64,000 nt of DNA, taken from positions 100,591 to 164,590 of the forward strand of contig JAFWMH010000064.1 in assembly GCA_017510785.1 (NCBI GenBank). Reading direction: 5' to 3'. A program made the position numbers and the translations under genes. This document shows positions 8,112 through 16,759 of the stretch, one piece after another. Every line of letters starts with the position of its first letter. The first letter of the stretch is position 1. A model generated the notes under the pieces. That model was not told the DNA's origin, made no database searches, and worked only from the letters and a program-made list of their open reading frames with translations. Origin of the DNA: Atopobiaceae bacterium. GTDB lineage: Bacteria; Actinomycetota; Coriobacteriia; Coriobacteriales; Atopobiaceae.

Positions 8112-8294
8112 CTACGACGCATACGTGCTCAGATATCGAGTAAGTCGTTGCGGGCCATAGTCGACCACAAACCAAAGGCAGGTGCAGATCTCATCCACAT
8201 CGCTGATGCCGTAGACTTCGAGAGCTCTTTCCATGAGTTCTGGTTCGGCCTTCTCGCCTTCAACGACCATAAGAATGGCTCTGCCCTTAGACAT
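8112..8294 (-). CDS. Truncated partner of AAA ATPase (RloB/AbiLii-like start)
   Basis: 60 residues: MSKGRAILMVVEGEKAEPEL resembles the first strand and acidic motif of RloB/AbiLii-type or TOPRIM-like partner proteins. The ATG overlaps the ATPase stop by 8 nt, so it was the second gene of the pair. Usual partners are about 200 residues; the rest is replaced by unrelated sequence ending at 8112. Probably non-functional. Confidence 0.5.
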   Translation of the reverse strand: MSKGRAILMVVEGEKAEPELMERALEVYGISDVDEICTCLWFVVDYGPQRLTRYLSTYAS

Positions 8295-9369
8295 CGAACT
8301 CCCCAGCCTGATAAAGCCTCTCGAGGTTGTGTCCTTCGTGGAGCTCGCGGGTTGTCGTGTCGGCCGCGGCGAAAATGCCACGCGGCGACAAAACAAATAG
8401 ACAGTCCGGGCGCAGGAACCTATTACTGAAAAGGTCTGTATTGTGAGTCGTGGCAATCACCTGCATGTTGGGCTCATCCTGCATGCTGCAGAGCACTTGC
8501 TCGGCAAGGTCATGATGGTAGTGAGCGTCAAACTCGTCAAGGAAGAGGAGTGAGGGCTTTGGTTCCCCTAGTTTTAAAATGGAGAATAATTGTACCAGAG
8601 CTCGTGTGCCGCTCGAACACACCTCGGAGAATGGAATCGCCCTTGCACCTTTGCGCATGTAGAGCGCCAATTCGCCGGTTGGTGTGGGCAGACCCTCCAA
8701 AGTCTCGTCAATGCCATGGTCGCGCAGGAACTTCTCGAGCTCCTTTACCTTCTCCCGCATTAATACCAACGCAATGTCATCTTCAAGAGATGCGGGACTG
8801 TTCATCTGCATCGAGAGAAAAAACCTATAAAGAGAAAGAATGGGGCCAAGTAGGTGACCAGGCGTATTAGTGCAGACGTAGCTTAACACAGACAGGCCTA
8901 AGTACAAGTCTGTGCCATCAACAACCAAGGATCCGGAAGTGAAACTTGCGAGATTGTTGGTTGCCCAAAACCCAGATTCGTCTACATCATAGACGACCCC
9001 ATCGTCCACCACCAGCCGCTCAGCGCGAATGACGCCACGAGCATTCTTCGAATACTCATATAGGACGCGGCGACCATCGAAGTCGCAGAGGTACGAAAAG
9101 CGGGCTGTACTTCGCGCCTCATCCGCGTTGAGAAAGGCAGTGCCTGTGCGGAATCCCAAAGCCTCATGCGCAACGTTGTGCCTCGCATCGAGCATCGCCT
9201 TGCCAAGATTGGTCTTTCCCACGCCATTGCGCCCATAGACGAGGGCATTCTTTACCACATGGCGATTTATGGCCTTGGTGTTATAGGTGTAGTCGCGAGT
9301 CTTGGTGAGGTCGAATGTGAGCCTTTCGGCAAAGCCGCGATACCCCTCTACACTGAAGCGCAATATCAC
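8287..9369 (-). CDS. AAA_15/AAA_21-type ATPase (SMC/ABC-like, defence-associated)
   Basis: 360 residues from GTG 9369, chosen because AAGGAG lies 7 nt upstream. The leader is LRFSVEGYRGFAERLTFDL, Walker A GRNGVGKTNLGKA is near residue 50, the signature-like SSGTRALVQLF is near 275, Walker B SLLFLDEFDAHY near 295, and the switch His in TTHNT near 325. Such ATPases pair with RloB, TOPRIM or HNH effectors in phage-defence loci. The reading frame is intact, but the downstream partner is truncated, so the system is probably inactive. Confidence 0.8.
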   Translation of the reverse strand: MILRFSVEGYRGFAERLTFDLTKTRDYTYNTKAINRHVVKNALVYGRNGVGKTNLGKAMLDARHNVAHEALGFRTGTAFLNADEARSTARFSYLCDFDGRRVLYEYSKNARGVIRAERLVVDDGVVYDVDESGFWATNNLASFTSGSLVVDGTDLYLGLSVLSYVCTNTPGHLLGPILSLYRFFLSMQMNSPASLEDDIALVLMREKVKELEKFLRDHGIDETLEGLPTPTGELALYMRKGARAIPFSEVCSSGTRALVQLFSILKLGEPKPSLLFLDEFDAHYHHDLAEQVLCSMQDEPNMQVIATTHNTDLFSNRFLRPDCLFVLSPRGIFAAADTTTRELHEGHNLERLYQAGEFDV

Positions 9370-9482
9370 GGTCGTCTCCTTAGGTATTCGCGAAATCCTC
9401 CTCAATCTTGAAAAGGACGTCGTAGCCAAAAAAGCCGAAGAGGCCTAGCAAAAATCGAGGATGGGGTCGTATGTATGAATAA

Positions 9483-9508
9483 GGACCAGAGACTGTAGGC
9501 TCTGGTCC
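9483..9508 (-). terminator. Terminator downstream of tRNA-Pro
   Basis: GGACCAGAG / CTCTGGTCC, perfect 9-bp stem with 8-nt loop, 11 nt past the tRNA 3' end. Confidence 0.7.
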
Positions 9509-9518
9509 TAAAATTCTC

Positions 9519-9595
<77 letters not shown>

Positions 9596-9667
9596 GTGCG
9601 AGAAGTATTATTGCGCCTTCGGCCGCTTGTGTCAACACTTTTTTCGACTCTTTTTTGCGAGAATGCC

Positions 9668-9687
9668 AAAAGGCCTACAGTAGGCCT
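9668..9687 (-). terminator. Hairpin at the end of the carbonic-anhydrase-like gene
   Basis: AGGCCT-N5-AGGCCT followed leftward by TTTT overlaps the stop codon of the gene. A short terminator. Confidence 0.5.
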
Positions 9688-10162
9688 ACAGTTCGCGCCA
9701 CTCCACGGGCTGGTTGCGTGCCAAATCGCGATAAATCACGGCGTTCTCTCGGTTGCTTGCGATGTCTTCCTCCGTCATGTCGCGGAGCTTGCGCGCGGGA
9801 TTGCCGTACACGATGGTTCCGTCCTTCACCTTGCGTCCGCCAGGTACCACGGCGCCTGCAGCCACGATGCAGTTCGACCCAACGCGCGCACCGTCGAGCA
9901 CCACAGCGCCCATCCCTATTACGGTGTTGTTCCCCACGGTGGCTCCGTGCACGATGGCGCCGTGCCCAACGGTAACGCCTTCCCCAATGGTCGTGGGAAA
10001 GCCGGGACTCACGTGGATAACGGCGTTGTCTTGTATATTAGTAAGGCGTCCGACGCTAATGGATGCTTCGTCGCCGCGCACCACCGCGTTGTACCAAACC
10101 GCACAGTCCTCCGCAAACGTCACGTCGCCAATCACGTGCGCACCCGGTGCCAAAAGTGTCAT
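9686..10162 (-). CDS. Gamma-carbonic-anhydrase-like hexapeptide protein (YrdA type)
   Basis: 158 residues of left-handed beta-helix hexapeptide repeats. The three metal-binding histidines are visible in AVIHVS and VGHGAIVHG (about residues 60-85). ATG 10162 has GAGAGGA 7 nt upstream. The family includes gamma carbonic anhydrases and many close homologues of unproven activity; zinc or iron binding is expected. It starts 31 nt after the methyltransferase gene on the same strand, so the two are probably co-transcribed. Confidence 0.88.
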   Translation of the reverse strand: MTLLAPGAHVIGDVTFAEDCAVWYNAVVRGDEASISVGRLTNIQDNAVIHVSPGFPTTIGEGVTVGHGAIVHGATVGNNTVIGMGAVVLDGARVGSNCIVAAGAVVPGGRKVKDGTIVYGNPARKLRDMTEEDIASNRENAVIYRDLARNQPVEWREL

Positions 10163-10193
10163 GTTCGTTCCTCTCTTGTTGACTTCGTTTCTT

Positions 10194-12386
10194 TCACAGA
10201 TTATCAGACAAAACCAATCTCGTGCCAACCGTTCCTACGATGTCAGCCTGCGTTGCATCTGAACAGATTACAAGGTCGAACGTCCTCCCCTCGCGTTGCG
10301 CGCGCTTCGCCCACATTGCGACATCCTCGCATATTACCTTGTGGCGTTTGTTGCCGAAGCCATTCACGTGCAAGGTGTCGCGCAGCCATTCGGCCCGGTC
10401 GGGATATTCAACCACGGTTGTCGTGCGGGCTGCACCGCCGTTTGCTGCATGCACGGTTGCGGCCATCGTGGCATCGCCCAAGTTGAGGACGCTCTTACCT
10501 TTTGCGCTCTCCCCCGCCTGCATGCGCACATCGTGCCATGCGGGTGAGAGTCCCGTGTCGGGCTTGCCGGCAAGATCTATGCAGAAGCGCATATCGTTCT
10601 CGCGCACCCACAGCGGGATGCGCTGATGTGCGTCGCCCTTGGTGCTTGAGTCGAGTCCTTGGCGCCACGACCTGACGAGTACGTTTTCCGCGGGTACGTC
10701 GAGCACAGCTGCGACGATCGCGCAGGCGTCGAAGAGCCGCCGAGCGGCGTCCTGTTCATCGCCCTTTGTGCGTCGGCGTTGCTCATATACAATTGCGTAT
10801 CGCTTGGTGTCATCTGCGAAGGCGCCGAAATACACGTCCACGACGAACGGATACTCGGGCACATCAGCCTCGTACACGCGCAGGCCAGCAACGCTCTGTT
10901 TGCGTGCACGCCGCACGCGCTCGCGTGCCACTTTGCGCAACCGTGCGGCAAACTGAGTACTGTGTTCGTTGGCAATGCGGACACGACGCTGCGTTCCGGT
11001 TAACGAGACAACCTCGATTTCGGTGGGTTCCGTCTTTTTGTGTGCTTTCGTGGCAGTCGATTGGAGGTCCGGGGCGTCCTCACGTGGGGTGACGCCGCTG
11101 CGAGGACCCGCGACGCCCGGACGCGAGCCCGTCGCGGAATCGTGCAAGTGTGCCGCGCCACTGCCGCGCGAACCGTTGACGAACTCGCCGGCTCCCCCAA
11201 CACCCAGGTCGTACATGCGAATGCGCACGTCAATCGGCCCGTTGTTGCAATCCAAGGTCCACGTGGGAATGCGCCCCAAGGCGGTATCGATGCTCACGTC
11301 GGGCGTTATGAGGGCAACGCGCCACCCGGCAGGCAACGCGTCCACAGCAGCGACGAGTGCAGCGTTCGTGTGCGGCAGGTCCTCGCGCGTTCCCAAACGC
11401 TCCCCATAGGGCGGGTTTGTCGCAATCATTCCATCTCGCGCTCCGCGCTTCAAAATGCCACGCAGGTGACGTCCGATGCGAGCTGCGTCGTCGCAAAACA
11501 CCTGCGTGTAGGACGCAACACCAGCACGCTTTACGTTAGCGCGCGCAATAGCGATGGCATCCTCGCTTATGTCGCCTGCCAACACACACGGCGCGCGAGG
11601 CGCCTCCAGCCGCGCGACCTCAGCCTGTTCGCGCGCCTTGGCAAGCACGCGTTCCCAAAGCGACGCGTCGTGCTGAGCCCAGCCTTCGAATCCCCAACGA
11701 TCGCGGAGCAAGCCAGGCGCTATGCCGGCCGCAATGAGTGCCGCCTCCACGGCAATCGTGCCCGAGCCGCACATGGGATCCACGAGCATGCCGCCCTCGC
11801 GCGCCAACTCGGGCCATCCTGTGGCAAGCAACATGCCTGCGGCCAACGTTTCCTTGAGCGGCGCTGCCGTCTGCACGCCATCCTCGCGATACCCGCGCCG
11901 ATGCAAAGATGGCCCCGATACATTCAAACATACCGTCGCCCTGCTCTCGTGCAGCGCCACGTCCACGGTGAAATCGGGATTGCTCGCGTCCACGCTCGGA
12001 CGCTCGCCACGCACGTCGCGCAACCGGTCGCACAAAGCGTCTTTTGCCTTGAGGGCGGTGAACTGCGTGTTGCGCAGGCTGGCGTTCGTTCCATGCGCGC
12101 GCACCGCGATGGTGGCGCCGGGCAGTACGTGGCTCTCCCAAGCGATGTTGCGCACGCCGGCGTAGAGCGCCTCGGCATCGCGCGCCGAAACGCGTCCGAG
12201 CACGAGCTGTACGCGCGTGGCGACCCGACTCCACAAACAGGCCCGATAGGCATCCTCAAGCGACCCGAAAAAAGCCACGGCACCAACTTGCGGCCGCACC
12301 CGCTTCATGCGTAAGCCGCGGAGCTCGTCTGCCAGCACCTTCTCGAATCCGCGCGCGCATCGTGCGAACAACTCCCAATCGGCCAT
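10194..12386 (-). CDS. rlmL: RlmL/RlmKL-like 23S rRNA methyltransferase with degenerate C-terminal half
   Basis: 730 residues. A THUMP domain (about 55-165) is followed by the N2-guanine methyltransferase domain with motif I VDPMCGSGT (about 202) and catalytic NPPYGERLG (about 321), as in RlmL (m2G2445 of 23S rRNA). A low-complexity linker (about 395-460) leads to an RlmK-like domain, which normally makes m7G2069. There the SAM motif reads LNLGDATMAATVHA instead of the usual LNL-x-YTG form, and the DPPTFS motif is replaced by CSDATQAD, after which the protein ends about 70 residues early. I infer that the N-terminal activity is intact and the C-terminal one lost or altered. Confidence 0.85.
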   Translation of the reverse strand: MADWELFARCARGFEKVLADELRGLRMKRVRPQVGAVAFFGSLEDAYRACLWSRVATRVQLVLGRVSARDAEALYAGVRNIAWESHVLPGATIAVRAHGTNASLRNTQFTALKAKDALCDRLRDVRGERPSVDASNPDFTVDVALHESRATVCLNVSGPSLHRRGYREDGVQTAAPLKETLAAGMLLATGWPELAREGGMLVDPMCGSGTIAVEAALIAAGIAPGLLRDRWGFEGWAQHDASLWERVLAKAREQAEVARLEAPRAPCVLAGDISEDAIAIARANVKRAGVASYTQVFCDDAARIGRHLRGILKRGARDGMIATNPPYGERLGTREDLPHTNAALVAAVDALPAGWRVALITPDVSIDTALGRIPTWTLDCNNGPIDVRIRMYDLGVGGAGEFVNGSRGSGAAHLHDSATGSRPGVAGPRSGVTPREDAPDLQSTATKAHKKTEPTEIEVVSLTGTQRRVRIANEHSTQFAARLRKVARERVRRARKQSVAGLRVYEADVPEYPFVVDVYFGAFADDTKRYAIVYEQRRRTKGDEQDAARRLFDACAIVAAVLDVPAENVLVRSWRQGLDSSTKGDAHQRIPLWVRENDMRFCIDLAGKPDTGLSPAWHDVRMQAGESAKGKSVLNLGDATMAATVHAANGGAARTTTVVEYPDRAEWLRDTLHVNGFGNKRHKVICEDVAMWAKRAQREGRTFDLVICSDATQADIVGTVGTRLVLSDNL

Positions 12387-12470
12387 TATCCTTAAAGCCC
12401 CTCTTTCTGCATGTCGAGTCTTTCCGGCACGTCTTCGCGATGTCTCTTCGCGTTCAATCGTTGCGAATCG

Positions 12471-12498
12471 TTTGTCGCGAACGAACAGAGTGTATCAT
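12471..12498 (+). promoter_or_regulatory. Possible promoter for the YaiI-family gene
   Basis: TTTGTC (12471-12476), 16-bp spacer, TATCAT (12493-12498), 62 bp ahead of the start. Confidence 0.4.
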
Positions 12499-12559
12499 GT
12501 GAGTGGTTGAACAACTTGGGAATACTCTCAAGTAACCCGCTGCAACGAAAGGAGCGCAC

Positions 12560-13057
12560 GTGCCTACGCTGTTCATCGATGCCGACGCCTGCCCCACCAC
12601 GCGCGAGGCCATTGCGTGCGCCCGCTCGGCGCGCGTTCCCTGCGTCGTTGCGGGCGACTCGGGTCACAACCTCATGCGCCATGTGCGCCGAGACGACCCC
12701 ACGGAACCCACGGACGGCTTTTGGGTGCGCATCCTGCAGGTGGGCGCCGGTGCCGACGCCGCCGACTTTGCCATCGTGTGCGAGCTCGAGCCGGGTGACG
12801 TGGTGGTGACGCAGGACTTTGGCCTCGCTTCCATGGCCCTCGGGCGTGCCTGCGCGGCAATCGATCCACGCGGTCATATTTTCAACAAACGCACCATCGA
12901 TGCGCTCATGCTCGTTCGCCACGCAACCAAGCAGGAGCTTCGCTCGACGCGCCGCAAGGGCAAGCCCCGCGTCTCCAAGCATCGTGCGTTCGACTCCGAC
13001 GACCGCGAACGCTTTGTGCGCAACCTGCGTGAGCTTCTCCGCCAGGCGACTACGTAA
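12560..13057 (+). CDS. yaiI: UPF0178/DUF188 family protein (YaiI/YqxD-like)
   Basis: 165 residues starting with GTG, 5 nt after AAAGGAG. LFIDADACPTTREAI at the N-terminus, VVAGDSGHN and GDVVVTQDFGLASMAL are the conserved acidic motifs of this PIN-like family; RRKGKPRVSKHRAFDSDDRE is the usual basic tail. Function is unproven; the fold suggests a nuclease. Length matches the family (about 150-160). Confidence 0.9.
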   Translation: MPTLFIDADACPTTREAIACARSARVPCVVAGDSGHNLMRHVRRDDPTEPTDGFWVRILQVGAGADAADFAIVCELEPGDVVVTQDFGLASMALGRACAAIDPRGHIFNKRTIDALMLVRHATKQELRSTRRKGKPRVSKHRAFDSDDRERFVRNLRELLRQATT

Positions 13058-13165
13058 GAGAAACCCCGGGAAGGGGCTTCCATGCGGGCGAAAGTGTCTC
13101 ACACAGCCTGCAATTCGCTGTGATACCATAACGAGGCAACCAACGAAGCCGTGAATCGAGGAAGC

Positions 13166-15298
13166 ATGACGACCTGCATCACGCGCCGTGCGGCGCTTGG
13201 CGGAATCGCAACCACACTCGCCCTTGCCGCCTGCGGACAACCGTCCGCCGGCTCGCAAGAAGATGCCTCGCCGCAGGAAGTGGCGCCCCCGACGCTCGAA
13301 GCGCTCGTCGATGCCATGTCTTGCGAGCAAATGGTGGCCCAGCTCGTCGTGCCCGCACTCAGCATGTGGAACGAGCAGCCCCTCACCGACCTCGCCGCTG
13401 CCCCGGAGCTTGCCGACGCGCTACGTCGTCGTCAGTACGCGGGCATCGTATTGCTTCCTTCCAACGTGGTGGATGCCGCGCAAACCGCGACTCTCGTACG
13501 GACGCTGCAAGCAGCCCACGCCGAGGGCGCTGCAGACGCGCAGACCGCGCCGACGTCCTATTTCGTGTGCGTCGAGCAGGCAGGCGGCGCTCGCGTCACC
13601 TTGCCCATGGCCACGCGCGGCGTAGGCAACATGGCGCTGGGGGCGACCGGGAGCGAGGCCGTGCAAAACGCCATTATCTCCGGCCAGGTGGTTGGCGAGG
13701 AACTCTCGGCCTTGGGGATCAATACGAACCTCGCGCCCGACGTTGACGTTATTCGTGACCTCGCGAGTCCCGACCTAAGCACCGACGTCTTTTCCACCGA
13801 CGTCGAAACAATCGCCTCGCTTGCCGACGCCTTTGCGGACGGAGAAGACAAAAGCAGCGTAATAAGCACCTTTGGCCACTTCCCCGGCATCGGAGACGGC
13901 GCCAACATGCCATCATCAACGCCGGTCACCCTCAACGCCCTGCGCGAGACGGGCCTCGCGAGCTTTGCGTCGGTAATCGAGAACGGTGCCGAGGTAGTTC
14001 GCGTCTCCGGCATGACGTTTTCGGCCTTCGACAACGAGCATTTGCTGGCTGATGGCGAGACGCGCGGGTATTATCCCGCAACTATGTCGTCGCACATCGT
14101 AACCAACCTGCTTCGCGAGGAGCTTGGGTTCGACGGCGTGGTGATGAGTGCCGCGCTCCATATGGACCGCTTTCTCGAGGAGGCCGATACGCACCTTCAG
14201 CTTTTCCCCACAGAGCCCGGAACGGTTGAGTACGCCGTCGCGATGGCCGAGGCGTGCCTTCAGGCGGGATGCGACCTCCTGTTGCTTCCTGTGGACCTCA
14301 CGAACGTAGACCAAATCGGGTTTTTGGACGCCTATGTTTCCATTCTGGCGGCGCACATCGACGAGGGGACGCTCAGTCGCGAGCTTGTGCGTTCCTCAGT
14401 CATTCGCGTGCTCAGCCTTAAGGAGAAGCATGGCTTGCTGCAAGGGAATGCCTCGCAGCAAGCAGAAGAACCCGCAGATTCTACAGCGGGCGCGGGTGCC
14501 GCCGTCAATGGTTCGAATGATGTGGCGAGCATAGTGGGGTCGCAACAACATCACAACATCGAGCAGGACATCGCAGAGCAGGCCATCACCATGCTCGAGA
14601 ACGATGGCATCGTTCCAATCCCCGGCTCAAACGTGAACGTCCTGTTCATGTGCGCGAACGCGGAGGAAGCTGCCGGTGTCGAGCAAGCGCTTGTACAGCT
14701 TGCTGAGAGTCGGGCAATCGACACGAAGGCCCTCATAAAAAACAACGTGGCAGGCACGACGACGGGTCCGAAGGACGCGCGGACGGTCCTCTCCATCGAA
14801 CGATACCTCAACGCCGAGGGGACCGCGCTCGAATACCCCAAGAACACCACGGAGACGTTGGAGAAGGCCGACTACGTCGTGTGCCTAAGTTCCGTCGGTG
14901 CCGGCGTAGAGCAGCTGCAGGACTCCAACCCTCGCATACAGGGCGTGAGCATGGCACGCGTCGACGCCAAAAAGGCCAAGGTGCCGTTTGTGTTGCTGAG
15001 CATCGACTTGCCGGTGGACGTGGCGCGCTTTTCGGACGCCGAGGTAATTATGTGTGCCTACCTTGCCGCCGGCATTGGTATTGTCCCCGAAAAGCCCGCA
15101 AGCGGCGACGCATCGCAATCGCGCAACGCGTCGTTCGGCGCCGTCAACGCAAACGTTCCCGCTGCTCTGCGCGCCATTTTCGGGGCAATTGCGCCTGCGG
15201 GAACGCTGCCCATTCGAATTTTGGGCCTTCGCAAGGGCGAGGACGGACGGTGGGCCTATACCAAAAAGACGCTCTACGAGCGTGGTGCGGGTCGGTAG
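13166..15298 (+). CDS. GH3-family lipoprotein lacking catalytic residues (NagZ-like pseudoenzyme)
   Basis: About 710 residues. The N-terminus MTTCITRRAALGG...LALAACG has a twin-Arg stretch and a lipobox (LAAC), so a lipid-anchored exported protein. The first 380 residues follow the NagZ/GH3 barrel, and the last 200 a GH3 C-terminal alpha/beta domain. The diagnostic KHFPGHGD loop is GHFPGIGDG (about residue 236), and the nucleophile motif SDDL is SAAL (residues 327-331, Ala-Ala at 329-330), so both the Asp nucleophile and the His-containing loop are gone. I infer a binding rather than hydrolytic role at the cell wall. ATG 13166 follows GAGGAAG; GTG 13151 is an alternative. Confidence 0.85.
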   Translation: MTTCITRRAALGGIATTLALAACGQPSAGSQEDASPQEVAPPTLEALVDAMSCEQMVAQLVVPALSMWNEQPLTDLAAAPELADALRRRQYAGIVLLPSNVVDAAQTATLVRTLQAAHAEGAADAQTAPTSYFVCVEQAGGARVTLPMATRGVGNMALGATGSEAVQNAIISGQVVGEELSALGINTNLAPDVDVIRDLASPDLSTDVFSTDVETIASLADAFADGEDKSSVISTFGHFPGIGDGANMPSSTPVTLNALRETGLASFASVIENGAEVVRVSGMTFSAFDNEHLLADGETRGYYPATMSSHIVTNLLREELGFDGVVMSAALHMDRFLEEADTHLQLFPTEPGTVEYAVAMAEACLQAGCDLLLLPVDLTNVDQIGFLDAYVSILAAHIDEGTLSRELVRSSVIRVLSLKEKHGLLQGNASQQAEEPADSTAGAGAAVNGSNDVASIVGSQQHHNIEQDIAEQAITMLENDGIVPIPGSNVNVLFMCANAEEAAGVEQALVQLAESRAIDTKALIKNNVAGTTTGPKDARTVLSIERYLNAEGTALEYPKNTTETLEKADYVVCLSSVGAGVEQLQDSNPRIQGVSMARVDAKKAKVPFVLLSIDLPVDVARFSDAEVIMCAYLAAGIGIVPEKPASGDASQSRNASFGAVNANVPAALRAIFGAIAPAGTLPIRILGLRKGEDGRWAYTKKTLYERGAGR

Positions 15299-15309
15299 GC
15301 GCATGAACG

Positions 15310-16707
15310 ATGAAGTCGTTTCTCTCACTCATCGCTCCCAGGGAGCAAACCCCTGAGGAGAAGCGCTGCGAGATGCTCGAACGCCCCGTTGGTCCGCTCA
15401 TCCTCTCGCTCGCGGCGCCTGCCATTTTTGCGAACGTCGTCACCACGGTTTACAACCTTGCCGACACCTTCTTCGTGGGGCAAATGGGCTCCACGAGCGC
15501 GAGTGCCGCCGTGGGCGTGGCATTTGTGACGTCTACCATAATTCAGTCGGTCGCCTTTTACCTTGCGCAGGGTACGGGCATTCGCATGAGCCATTGTCTT
15601 GGCGCAGGCGACCGCGAGGAAGCTGCCGTGTACGTGAACACCGGCATTGCGGGGGCATTTGTGATTGAGGTGATAATTGCGCTCCTCGGTCACGTCTTTC
15701 TTGACCAACTATGCTACTTGGGAGGTTCGACGGCCACCATTCTCCCCTACGCGCGCACCTACATTGGTGTGCTGCTTGTCGGTGCGCCCTTCATTGGCTG
15801 CGGATTCCTCATGAACATGCAGCTTCGCTTCCAAGGCGAGGCGTTTTATTCCATGTTGTGCATGGTGGCGGGCGCTGTGCTCAACACGATCCTCACGCCG
15901 CTGTTCATTTTTGGCCTAGGGCTCGGCATTGCCGGGAGCGCGCTGGCCACCGTGGTGAGTGAGGGCGTGAGCTTCGTGTTGCTCCTCGTGGAAATGCGGC
16001 GCATCGGCATTACGCCGCTTGGCATGCGGTACGTGCGGATTCCCGACGTCACCATGCTGCGAACGATTAACAACGGGGGCGTGCCGTCGTTCGTGCGCCA
16101 GCTCATGCTGGGGGTATCTACGAGCTTGTTGAACAACGCCGCCGCACCGTTTGGCGACGCCGCCATTGCTGGCATTGCCGTGGTGCAACGCATAACGAGC
16201 GTAGGCAACTTCTTCCAAATTGGCGTCGGACAAGGTCTTCAGCCGATTGTGGGCTACAACTTGGGCGCGAGACGTTACGACCGCATTCGGAAGGGATACT
16301 TCTACGCCGTGCGCGCCTCGTTTTTCTCGGTTGCGGCCATCGGCGTGATTACGTTCGTGTTTGCTCCGCAGCTCATCGCCCTGTTTCGCGACGACCCTGC
16401 GGTGGTGGCGTTCGGCGTCGTGACACTTCGCCTGCAGAGCTTTACCATGCCGTTTACCGGCCTTGCCATGGCCACCAACTTTTTGCTCCAAACAAGCGGG
16501 AAAATGTGGCGCGCGACGTTTTTGGGAGCCTGTAGGCTTGGCCTTGTGCTCGCGCCCGTGGTGCTCGTGCTGCCGCCCTTGTTCGGCATGCTCGGCGTGC
16601 AAATCGCCCAGCCCGTAACCGACGTGCTTACCACGCTCATCGCGCTGCCGCTCGCACGCGGGCTTCTTAATGAGTTGCACGCCGCCGAGATGCGGGCCAC
16701 AACATAG
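15310..16707 (+). CDS. MATE-family efflux transporter
   Basis: 465 residues with about 12 membrane segments. LERPVGPLILSLAAPAIFAN and LADTFFVGQMGSTSASAAVG match the start of MATE/NorM pumps, and QGLQPIVGYNLGA is the repeat-7 motif. It starts 11 nt after the GH3 lipoprotein stop, so they may share a transcript. Cation-driven drug or metabolite export; substrate unknown. Confidence 0.92.
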   Translation: MKSFLSLIAPREQTPEEKRCEMLERPVGPLILSLAAPAIFANVVTTVYNLADTFFVGQMGSTSASAAVGVAFVTSTIIQSVAFYLAQGTGIRMSHCLGAGDREEAAVYVNTGIAGAFVIEVIIALLGHVFLDQLCYLGGSTATILPYARTYIGVLLVGAPFIGCGFLMNMQLRFQGEAFYSMLCMVAGAVLNTILTPLFIFGLGLGIAGSALATVVSEGVSFVLLLVEMRRIGITPLGMRYVRIPDVTMLRTINNGGVPSFVRQLMLGVSTSLLNNAAAPFGDAAIAGIAVVQRITSVGNFFQIGVGQGLQPIVGYNLGARRYDRIRKGYFYAVRASFFSVAAIGVITFVFAPQLIALFRDDPAVVAFGVVTLRLQSFTMPFTGLAMATNFLLQTSGKMWRATFLGACRLGLVLAPVVLVLPPLFGMLGVQIAQPVTDVLTTLIALPLARGLLNELHAAEMRATT

Positions 16708-16727
16708 CGTGCCCGCACCTCGGCGGC
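16681..16727. terminator. Large hairpin at convergent gene ends
   Basis: A 17-bp stem (GCCGCCGAG-x-TGCGGGC with its complement, one mismatch) around a 13-nt loop. It spans the MATE stop codon and lies between convergent genes, so probably works in both directions. Confidence 0.7.
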
Positions 16728-16759
16728 GTGGCCTTTTCGAGCGGCGTTCTCCTCGGTGT

